5,064 nucleotides of DNA from contig DAOVHV010000094.1 in the NCBI GenBank assembly GCA_030671645.1, positions 1-5,064 of the forward strand, given 5' to 3'. This DNA comes from a bacterium (GTDB taxonomy: Bacteria > Bipolaricaulota > Bipolaricaulia > UBA7950 > UBA9294). Position 1 is the stretch's first letter; the number at the start of each line of letters is the position of its first letter. The position numbers and the translations under genes are program-made. A model generated the notes under the pieces. It was not told the DNA's origin, ran no database searches, and worked only from the letters and a program-made list of their open reading frames with translations. Below, piece by piece: positions 1 to 4,724 of the stretch.

Positions 1-667
1 CAAGATCTTCTGTTTCTCGCCCAACGTGAGAATGGAGCCCGCCGAACGCGCCGGCGTCGGCCGCTACTTGGCTGAATTCGTGCAGCTCGATCTCGAAGTG
101 CGCGAAGCCAGCCGCGACGACATCATGAACGTGGGTGAAGGACTGGTTGTGGCGGTGTTTGAGGCCGTGCTGGCGTCTTGTGGCGAAGAGCTGGCGTTGC
201 TGGGGCGGCGGCTGTCGGTTCCCACACGACCATTCGCTCGCGTCGCCTACGACGATGCTGCTGTCCGATTCGGGGAACCGTTCGACGATGCGTTGTCTTC
301 TACGTTGAACGAGCCCGCTTGGGTGATTGATTTTCCGCGGCGGGTCCGGGAATTCTACGATCGCGAAGACCCGGATCGCCCGGACGTGCTGTTGGACATG
401 GATCTCATGTATCCACAGGGCTATGGCGAAGCGTTGTCGGGAGGGGAACGGGAATTTGAACACGATCGAATCACCGATCGCCTGGCTCGCGATGAGATCC
501 CTACGGCGAAGTTCGCCCGCTACCTGGAAGAAGTGCAACGCGGCGTGCCGAGTTCGGCCGGATTCGGCATCGGCATCGAGCGGCTGACACGCTTCATCGC
601 CGGACTCGATCGCATCGAGGACGCGCGCCTGTTTCCCAAAGCTCCAGGAAATAGGGAAGCAATATAG
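1..667 (+). CDS. AS-AR-like asparagine synthetase (AsnRS paralogue), C-terminal part
   Basis: This is a 5'-truncated gene: the frame is open from base 2 and encodes 221 residues before TAG at 665-667. The GTG at 26 and ATG at 32 are internal. It is a class II aminoacyl-tRNA synthetase catalytic fold. Residues 1-30 carry motif 2 (KIFCFSPNVRMEP, with the R-x-E signature) followed by GRYLAEFVQLDLE. Near residues 130-150 is YPQGYGEALSGGERE, and residues 187-195 are motif 3, GFGIGIERL. From memory, the order and wording match the archaeal asparagine synthetase related to AsnRS (AS-AR, Pyrococcus abyssi) better than true AsnRS, including the FYDRE segment and the short ending after FPKAPG. AS-AR makes asparagine from aspartate with ATP through an aspartyl-adenylate, in the cytoplasm, and lacks the tRNA anticodon-binding domain. 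About 80-90 N-terminal residues lie outside the window, so absence of an OB-fold domain cannot be confirmed. A divergent AsnRS or AspRS is the alternative. Confidence 0.8.
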   Translation, partial: KIFCFSPNVRMEPAERAGVGRYLAEFVQLDLEVREASRDDIMNVGEGLVVAVFEAVLASCGEELALLGRRLSVPTRPFARVAYDDAAVRFGEPFDDALSSTLNEPAWVIDFPRRVREFYDREDPDRPDVLLDMDLMYPQGYGEALSGGEREFEHDRITDRLARDEIPTAKFARYLEEVQRGVPSSAGFGIGIERLTRFIAGLDRIEDARLFPKAPGNREAI

Positions 668-677
668 GTATGACTTC

Positions 678-713
678 GGGGACAGGCACCTTTGCCGATG
701 GGAGCCTGTCCCC
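678..713. repeat. REP-like palindromic element, copy 1 (possible bidirectional terminator)
   Basis: The arms GGGGACAGGC (678-687) and GCCTGTCCCC (704-713) are a perfect 10-bp inverted repeat around a 16-nt centre. Inside the arms, ACC faces GGA across the centre, giving an A-A mismatch and two more possible pairs. The element starts 10 bp after the stop of the asparagine synthetase gene and ends 33 bp before the stop of the converging lipoprotein gene, so it could end transcripts from both sides. There is no U-run. Copies 2 and 3 share the same ends. Confidence 0.85.
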
Positions 714-746
714 ATCATCACGACTGTAGCTCTTCCTTTGGACCTA

Positions 747-1391
747 TTAGGGGGCCACGGCAGCGTTCTCATAGTCTAGCCGAATGCTAATGGCATCATC
801 GGCACCTCCCGTAAGAGCAGCGGGTCCTCCGGTGATCCACTCTTGCGGGTTTGAAGCGCTTCCTCCTGCCCCAGGCGCCCACATCTTGAACTCGACTGCT
901 GTGACAAGAGTGCGTACGGATGTCCCACTTGCAACGTAGAAGCGAGAATTCCCGTCGACGTGTGAAAAGGGCACGTTCCCTCCCTCGATGACGTGCACGT
1001 AGGTGTAGCCAAACCAAACATTCGCTTGCGTTTGAGTCGCAACGAAGGACACGATGGTCTTCTCATCTTGGCTGAGGCAGGTATAGAACATCGTATTAGA
1101 AAAATCCCCGCCATCCCATGAGTATGCGTTGAAGCATCCGCCGGGTTTGCCAACGCCGGACCAGAAAGTTGTCGCGACTTCGCCCGCAGAGGAGGAGATC
1201 GGTGTATACCCGTTGTTCTGCCACACGGTCGCTGCCAGGGTGAATCCCATCCGCCCGCTGATCGGGTATACAGAGCTGGTTGTTCCGACGCCGCCGGAAA
1301 TTAAACCAAGAATATGATCAATTACCGCGCAGCCGCTTAGCAGCGCAATGCCAACTACAACTAGCCCGATCAGTAACAATCTCTTTCGCAT
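747..1391 (-). CDS. Orphan lipoprotein, family not recognised
   Basis: The gene encodes a 214-residue exported lipoprotein. Residues 1-20 are a type II signal peptide: MRKR, then a hydrophobic run, then the lipobox LSGC with the lipidated cysteine at residue 21. The mature part is rich in Gly, Ser, Thr and aromatic residues and looks like a beta-rich extracytoplasmic domain. Two further cysteines (about residues 86 and 105) could form a disulfide. I recognise no family or catalytic motif. I chose ATG 1391 because AGGGG (1397-1401) lies 5 nt upstream and the signal peptide then has normal length. An in-frame ATG at 1424 would add 11 residues (MRKRQRRKGDT) ahead of a second MRKR, but it would sit almost at the predicted transcript start. 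The gene converges with the asparagine synthetase gene and diverges from the PadR operon. Its function is unknown. Confidence 0.85.
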   Translation of the reverse strand: MRKRLLLIGLVVVGIALLSGCAVIDHILGLISGGVGTTSSVYPISGRMGFTLAATVWQNNGYTPISSSAGEVATTFWSGVGKPGGCFNAYSWDGGDFSNTMFYTCLSQDEKTIVSFVATQTQANVWFGYTYVHVIEGGNVPFSHVDGNSRFYVASGTSVRTLVTAVEFKMWAPGAGGSASNPQEWITGGPAALTGGADDAISIRLDYENAAVAP

Positions 1392-1432
1392 TGTGTCCCC
1401 TTTTCTCCGTTGCCTCTTCCGCATTGTGTTCC
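1381..1432 (-). repeat. Short direct duplication spanning two in-frame start codons
   Basis: Read on the minus strand, GGAACACAATGCGGAAGAG (1432-1414) and GGGACACAATGCGAAAGAG (1399-1381) agree at 17 of 19 positions. They lie 33 bp apart, so both ATGs are in the same frame. Each copy carries a G-rich ribosome-binding sequence, an ATG and the first codons (MRKR) of the lipoprotein. The copy nearer the gene body is taken as the true start. Confidence 0.7.
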
Positions 1433-1435
1433 ACC

Positions 1436-1464
1436 AGGATACTGCAGAGGATGCTACTTTCCAA
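1436..1464 (-). promoter_or_regulatory. Candidate sigma-70-type promoter of the orphan lipoprotein gene
   Basis: On the minus strand, TTGGAA (1464-1459) and TATCCT (1441-1436) are separated by 17 bp, each matching the consensus at four of six positions. The predicted transcript start is near 1429. This leaves about 38 nt of leader before ATG 1391, but only about 5 nt before the upstream ATG at 1424, supporting ATG 1391. The call rests on pattern match only. Confidence 0.4.
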
Positions 1465-1536
1465 TAGTTTGGTTAGGGACAGGTGGGTTCGTGGAGCTCG
1501 TTGGGTCAAGAGCATCGTCCGTGGTCCGAAGACTTT

Positions 1537-1574
1537 GGGGACAGGCACCTTTTCGTGAGAAGGAGCCTGTCCCC
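1537..1574. repeat. REP-like palindromic element, copy 2
   Basis: The arms GGGGACAGGC (1537-1546) and GCCTGTCCCC (1565-1574) pair perfectly. After a conserved A-A mismatch, CCTT pairs with AAGG, leaving a small loop. It begins GGGGACAGGCACCTTT and ends GGAGCCTGTCCCC exactly like copy 1, in the same orientation, with a different centre. Unlike the other copies it lies between divergent genes, ending 19 bp before the -35 box of the PadR promoter. Confidence 0.85.
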
Positions 1575-1593
1575 ACTCAACGATCTGGGCTCC

Positions 1594-1622
1594 TTGAAAT
1601 GGGTGTCTTGATTCAGTACTAT
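1594..1622 (+). promoter_or_regulatory. Promoter of the PadR-HAAS operon
   Basis: TTGAAA (1594-1599, five of six consensus matches) and TACTAT (1617-1622, four of six) are 17 bp apart. The transcript would start near 1629, giving a leader of about 24 nt with the ribosome-binding sequence AAAGGA (1641-1646), 6 nt before ATG 1653. The -10 box lies inside an inverted repeat. Confidence 0.6.
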
Positions 1623-1636
1623 GCGGCACGTAGTAC
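1616..1636. promoter_or_regulatory. Candidate PadR operator (inverted repeat over the -10 box)
   Basis: GTACTA (1616-1621) and TAGTAC (1631-1636) form a perfect 6-bp inverted repeat with a 9-bp spacer. It covers the -10 hexamer and the expected transcription start directly upstream of the PadR gene. PadR dimers bind two-fold symmetric sites and commonly repress their own operons, so position and symmetry both fit an autorepression operator. The half-site differs from the ATGT/ACAT half-site known for some PadR proteins, so PadR binding here is inferred. Confidence 0.5.
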
Positions 1637-1652
1637 GTAGAAAGGAATAGCA

Positions 1653-1988
1653 ATGGCCGGTTGGATTAGTCAGTTCCGCAGAGGATTGCTGGAGCTATGC
1701 GTGCTGAATCACTTGAACGTGCAGGAGGATCATGGCTACCAGATCGTGCAGCGGCTAAAGCAGATGGACGGGCTGGACGTTCGCGAGAGCACCGTGTATC
1801 CGATCCTCGCCCGCTTGAAGACGGAGGGGTTCGTCGCTGTTCACAACGAGCCTTCGCCAGGAGGTCCACCTCGCAAGGTATTCCGCCTGTCGACCTCGGG
1901 AAAGGCACGGTTGCGATCTCTCAACGCCTATTGGGATCTCCTTGCGGAGGCGGTCAATAAACTGCGGTCTGACGGACCGGAATTCTAG
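1653..1988 (+). CDS. PadR-family transcriptional regulator
   Basis: The gene encodes 111 residues, a normal length for the short PadR class. The winged-helix features appear in order: RRGLLELCVLNHL (9-21) as the first helix, HGYQIVQRLKQ (27-37) as the second, and ESTVYPILARLKTEGFV (44-60) as the recognition helix and turn. The beta-wing follows with PPRKVFRLSTSGKARL (71-86), then a C-terminal helix used for dimerisation in this family. PadR proteins are dimeric, usually effector-responsive repressors. The start ATG 1653 is 6 nt after AAAGGA. The stop overlaps the ribosome-binding sequence of the next gene (TAGGAAGG), so the two are co-transcribed and probably translationally coupled. Pairing with a HAAS membrane protein is a common PadR arrangement. 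The ligand is unknown, and an autorepression site is likely at 1616-1636. Confidence 0.93.
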   Translation: MAGWISQFRRGLLELCVLNHLNVQEDHGYQIVQRLKQMDGLDVRESTVYPILARLKTEGFVAVHNEPSPGGPPRKVFRLSTSGKARLRSLNAYWDLLAEAVNKLRSDGPEF

Positions 1989-2001
1989 GAAGGACATCAT
2001 C

Positions 2002-2566
2002 ATGAACAATTCACGAAAGGTACAACGTCGGATAGATAGGTATTTGGCCAACGTGGGACGAGCCCTCGACCACCTTGAACTCGACGAGCGTCGCGAGATC
2101 CTCGACGGCCTGCGCACCCACATCCGCGAGGAGTTGGCACAACAGGGCTCGACTCCATCAAACGTAGACGATGTGCGGACGGTATTGTCGTCAATGGACA
2201 GTCCCCAAGCGTATCGCGCCGAAACGACGGCGGGACGATCTCCGCAGGCCACACAAAGCCGAACGCTTGGCCGCCTCGGTCTCTATTTCTTCCTCGGAGG
2301 AATCGGGCTCGCCGCTCTGTCTTTGTTGCTCGGCGCGCTGGTTGCCGAAGCTCTGTTCCGGAGGCGGACTGATTCTCAGCGGCGTGCTCGCTGTATGCGC
2401 TCTTGGTCTGGGAATTGCCGGATGGCGTGATCCCTACGGCAAAGCGGCCACAATCGGGACGGTGTTGGCACTGGCGTGTGTTCTGATCTTCCTCCCGGCA
2501 AGGCAATCGTCAACCGGGCCTAATGTATCGGAACCGCTTGTCGAGACTACTCAGTCCGGAACTTGA
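2002..2566 (+). pseudogene. HAAS-domain membrane protein, frameshifted
   Basis: The start ATG 2002 follows AGGAAGG, just behind the PadR stop. Residues 1-75 are a helical HAAS-type domain (IDRYLANVGRALDHLELDER, then RREILDGLRTHIREEL and DDVRTVLSSMDSPQAYRAE), typical of membrane proteins encoded beside PadR genes. A membrane segment follows (about residues 93-117: GLYFFLGGIGLAALSLLLGAL). The frame then runs into an Arg-rich tail and stops at TGA 2428-2430. The missing part is in the +1 frame: GGGLILSGVLAVCALGLGIAGW and TIGTVLALACVLIFL are two more membrane segments, with a short tail ending at TGA 2564-2566. Joining the frames near 2355-2368 gives about 187 residues and three membrane segments, a plausible family member. 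One extra base, or two lost, explains it. A sequencing error, a true mutation leaving a 143-residue product, or programmed +1 frameshifting are all possible. HAAS proteins are thought to act with their PadR partner in envelope-related signalling; the exact role is unclear. Confidence 0.8.
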
Positions 2567-2572
2567 AGCTTG

Positions 2573-2695
2573 GGGGACAGGCTCCGTCGTGCAGCGTAAG
2601 AGAATTCGGATTCACCGCATTCTCAAACAATTCGCGCTGGAACCCTGCGGGTTCCCGTTGCCAAGGTGCCTGTCCCCTGTTTCTGTCCCCTGTTT
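2573..2695. repeat. REP-like element, copy 3 (long, inverted, with duplicated end)
   Basis: The outer arms GGGGACAGGC (2573-2582) and GCCTGTCCCC (2668-2677) enclose 85 bp. Read on the minus strand it begins GGGGACAGGCACCTT and ends GGAGCCTGTCCCC, so it is the same element as copies 1 and 2 in opposite orientation. The centre holds a perfect hairpin, GGAACCC (2639-2645), loop TGC, GGGTTCC (2649-2655). The right end is duplicated in tandem: CTGTCCCCTGTTT at 2670-2682 and 2683-2695. The element fills the gap between the HAAS stop and the stop of the converging lipoprotein gene (2701). Confidence 0.85.
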
Positions 2696-2700
2696 TCGCA

Positions 2701-3771
2701 TTACTCAATCAACCGGATGAGTTCGCCGGTGTTGAAGTTGTAGACCATCACGCGGTAGTCGTCATCGTCTGACTCGAACGCTGCGCCAAGCTGATCATTG
2801 GCCATCCAGAAACACGTCGTCGCGCCTTGGGTCCCCGGAACGGGATACTTCTCGAAGGTCCGCAGTTCGTAAAGCAGCGCTTGACCGGTTTGGCCATCTT
2901 CGGATCCCATGTATGCCAGATAGCGTCCATCGGGTGAGAACACGGGCATGTAGCCAATCTCCGCGATTTGCGTCAATCGTTCTCCGTCTTTGATCAAGAG
3001 CAACGTCGGCACTTCTTCGTCAACCTTGGGCGCAACCATCACGTTATCGTAGAGGGCGAGCGCCACATAGCTGCCTGACGGATCGATGTCCCAGAAGAAC
3101 TCGTCATCAACGAGGAGAAAGGACTCTAGCATCCCCGCACTCAGTAGAAAGACGGCCAGTGGCTCGGAGCCGTCGCTGTCAGGTTCCCAAGGACCAATCA
3201 CACCAATGGATGTCAGGGATTGTTCATCGATGGCGAACAGGTATAGGGTTTCACGGTTCGCATCTTGCCGGAATCCGAAGATGGCATCAGATACTTCGTC
3301 CATTTCACCGGTCGCGGGATCGAGAAGCGACAACGTTCCCGTGATCTCATCGCCCTGCTCGAGCAGTACGATTCGCCCGTCCGCGCGGAACTCTGCATCG
3401 CGGATCGTGAGTTCGGAGGTATGAACGACGACAGGCCCGGATGCAGGATCTGCGGCCACTCGATACAGAGTCGAGGGGCCGGACTCAAGCCACTCACCAA
3501 CTTCATATTCAACGTACAAGAACTCTTGGCTTTCGGAATTCCAGTCCAGAATCGCACATGATTCGGAAGTAGCAGTCAGCGGCAGAGCGGTTGACTCCCC
3601 ATCCTTGAAGAGATGAATGGTTCCCTGCTCCAGCACCAAGTTGTACTCGCCGTCTTCACCAAGAAACATAGCCGCGGTTCCGTCTGGCCCAATGACTGGC
3701 TGATTCATCGAGAATAGACATCCAGTCAAAAACAACGGAAGGATTAACAACAATAGCATTCGTTTTTTCAT
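2701..3771 (-). CDS. Lipoprotein with TolB/WD40-like beta-propeller repeats
   Basis: The gene encodes a 356-residue exported lipoprotein. MKKRMLLLLILPLFLTGC (1-18) is a type II signal peptide with lipobox LTGC, Cys18 being the lipidated residue. The rest is acidic and beta-rich, with repeated propeller-blade patterns of the PD40/WD40 type. The clearest are PVFSPDGRYLAYMG (about 274-288) and DIDPSGSYVALALYD (about 226-240), with weaker ones such as AEFRADGRIVLLEQGD. Such propellers usually bind proteins or ligands in the periplasm or at the cell surface. No catalytic residues are evident. The protein ends with an acidic ESDDDDY stretch and a last blade strand. There is no good ribosome-binding sequence before ATG 3771, and a candidate extended -10 box lies only 7 nt upstream, so the message may be leaderless. 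The gene seems to be its own transcription unit. The molecular role is unknown. Confidence 0.85.
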   Translation of the reverse strand: MKKRMLLLLILPLFLTGCLFSMNQPVIGPDGTAAMFLGEDGEYNLVLEQGTIHLFKDGESTALPLTATSESCAILDWNSESQEFLYVEYEVGEWLESGPSTLYRVAADPASGPVVVHTSELTIRDAEFRADGRIVLLEQGDEITGTLSLLDPATGEMDEVSDAIFGFRQDANRETLYLFAIDEQSLTSIGVIGPWEPDSDGSEPLAVFLLSAGMLESFLLVDDEFFWDIDPSGSYVALALYDNVMVAPKVDEEVPTLLLIKDGERLTQIAEIGYMPVFSPDGRYLAYMGSEDGQTGQALLYELRTFEKYPVPGTQGATTCFWMANDQLGAAFESDDDDYRVMVYNFNTGELIRLIE

Positions 3772-3778
3772 GACGGGG

Positions 3779-3787
3779 AGTTTACCA
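3779..3787 (-). promoter_or_regulatory. Candidate extended -10 promoter of the propeller lipoprotein gene
   Basis: On the minus strand, TGGTAAACT (3787-3779) fits the extended -10 form TGnTAnnnT and ends 7 nt before ATG 3771. Transcription would start at or next to the ATG, in line with the missing ribosome-binding sequence. TTGACT (3811-3806) lies upstream, but the 21-bp spacing is too long for an ordinary -35 box. Confidence 0.3.
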
Positions 3788-3828
3788 CGGCAACTCGATC
3801 ATCGCAGTCAAAGGCATCGAGCCGCTTG

Positions 3829-3854
3829 GAGAAAGGATCCGTGGATCCTTTCTC
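3829..3854 (-). terminator. Strong perfect hairpin downstream of the secreted-protein gene
   Basis: GAGAAAGGATCC (3829-3840) and GGATCCTTTCTC (3843-3854) are perfect 12-bp inverted repeats with only GT between them. The hairpin begins 39 bp after the stop of the secreted-protein gene and precedes the promoter region of the next gene on the same strand, the position of a terminator. No U-run follows on the minus strand, so intrinsic termination is uncertain; it may instead block RNA decay or be a remnant of a mobile palindrome. Confidence 0.4.
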
Positions 3855-3892
3855 TCAATGGCTCTGGGTCTTTGCCACCACGACGCGTCTTG

Positions 3893-4447
3893 TTACGGGG
3901 ACGAGTACTCAACATGGATTGTCAGCGAGAAGGACAAGCCACCGCACGAACGCGTTTCTCCGACACTGAGCGATAGGTACAGTTCGCCGATCCGAATGCA
4001 GCACGGAATATCGCAAGTCGGAGGTACGTAGCAGCCGCACCAGGACTGGCATGCGTCCACGATGCGAACTGGATACGACACGTCAGATTCCGTTGTCATA
4101 ACGATAATCTGGTAATCGCCGGGAGGGACGATGTACCCGGCTTCGTCATACAGATCCCATTCCATGATCGTCAATCGGCTTCTTGGCTCGCCTGGATAGA
4201 TGACTGTGCGAACGACCGTTCCATCCGATGCTTCCACGCGCCATCCGAAGATGTGAGGGGATTCTGTCTTCCCGTGGAGTTCAAACCAGTCGATGGGGGC
4301 GATCAGTGAGAACTCAATCGTTTCGGTCGTTTTGAACGCTAGATAGCAATCCGGTTCATCCGGCGCTCCACAGTTGCTACACTGCGCCCACCCTGCCAAA
4401 GACGCGGAGATAACTAGGATAACTGCTATGATTCCAACGGATCTCAT
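3893..4447 (-). CDS. Secreted cysteine-rich protein with FlgD-Ig-like segment
   Basis: The gene encodes 184 residues. ATG 4447 is the start because AGGGAGG (4454-4460) lies 6 nt upstream; an in-frame TTG at 4465 has no such support. Residues 1-21 are a signal peptide (MRSVGIIAVILVISASLAGWA), probably cut by signal peptidase I before Q22; there is no lipobox. The mature protein has ten cysteines: 23, 26 and 34 near the N-terminus, and 133, 137, 139, 145, 149, 150 and 168 near the C-terminus, an even number that suits disulfides outside the cytoplasm. The middle, about 44-120, resembles the FlgD-type Ig-like fold: GTVVRTV (76-82), then MEWDLYDEAG (95-104) and VPPGDY (107-112). That fold is common in exported or surface proteins of many bacteria and does not itself imply a flagellar role. 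Metal binding by the CxxC and CxC motifs is an alternative. Function is unknown. Confidence 0.82.
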   Translation of the reverse strand: MRSVGIIAVILVISASLAGWAQCSNCGAPDEPDCYLAFKTTETIEFSLIAPIDWFELHGKTESPHIFGWRVEASDGTVVRTVIYPGEPRSRLTIMEWDLYDEAGYIVPPGDYQIIVMTTESDVSYPVRIVDACQSWCGCYVPPTCDIPCCIRIGELYLSLSVGETRSCGGLSFSLTIHVEYSSP

Positions 4448-4453
4448 GCTTGG

Positions 4454-4460
4454 CCTCCCT
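4454..4460 (-). promoter_or_regulatory. Ribosome-binding site deciding the start at 4447
   Basis: AGGGAGG on the minus strand sits 6 nt before ATG 4447. It is the strongest Shine-Dalgarno match among the window's genes and rules out the upstream in-frame TTG at 4465. Confidence 0.8.
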
Positions 4461-4495
4461 TTCAAATCATGCTGGTTCCCGACTTCGACGCTTCA

Positions 4496-4515
4496 TGCGA
4501 TGTACATACATCGCA
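4496..4515. promoter_or_regulatory. 20-bp palindrome, candidate operator upstream of the secreted-protein gene
   Basis: TGCGATGTA (4496-4504) and TACATCGCA (4507-4515) are perfect 9-bp inverted arms around CA. The site is 48 bp upstream of the ATG at 4447. The ATGTA/TACAT core resembles half-sites of several dimeric regulators, including some PadR proteins. No convincing promoter hexamers were found, so whether it is an operator or an RNA hairpin is open. A weaker imperfect hairpin lies next to it at 4521-4540. Confidence 0.4.
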
Positions 4516-4595
4516 AGAGTGGATTGGTTTCGGAAACAATCAAGCTCATAAGTGCTTTCACCATGAAGGGCGTGAAGAGTATGGAGGAAAACAAT

Positions 4596-4716
4596 TCTCT
4601 CACAGAGGCACGGAGGCACAGGGGAATCCAGCGAATCGCGATTGCTGGATCAATGGAGTACTACGGGTCTTATTTCAGCATCACTCCGTGTGCTTTGTGA
4701 GCTCCGTGAGAGAGAG
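4596..4716. repeat. Second-type palindromic repeat (CACRGAGGCAC ends) with nested palindrome
   Basis: The left end TCTCTCACAGAGGCACGGAG (from 4596) and the right end CTCCGTGAGAGA (4702-4713) with its flanks form a long imperfect inverted repeat about 120 bp across. Within it, ATCCAGC (4626-4632) pairs with GCTGGAT (4644-4650), and AATCGCGATT between them is self-complementary, giving a 25-nt near-perfect palindrome with a single unpaired G. CACAGAGGCAC/CACGGAGGCAC inverted repeats of this look occur between genes in many environmental bacteria (recollection). It carries no believable gene and lies just downstream of the mini-gene at 4725. Confidence 0.65.
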
Positions 4717-4724
4717 TATTGGCA

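Noticed and set aside
1476..1483. GGGACAGG as a fourth, degenerate REP-like end
   Set aside because: Only eight bases match, there is no paired opposite end nearby, and flanks differ from the other copies.
1318..1653. A 111-codon minus-strand frame across the divergent intergenic region
   Set aside because: It runs through REP-like copy 2, the PadR promoter and the start of the lipoprotein gene, has no ribosome-binding sequence and shows no protein-like pattern.
1755..2252. A 165-codon minus-strand frame opposite PadR and the HAAS start
   Set aside because: It is antisense to the PadR domain and spans two real genes; Ser/Arg-rich composition is typical of a shadow frame.
2000..2506. A 168-codon minus-strand frame opposite the HAAS gene
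   Set aside because: It is antisense to a well-supported gene, is dominated by Arg, Gly and Cys, and has no start signal.
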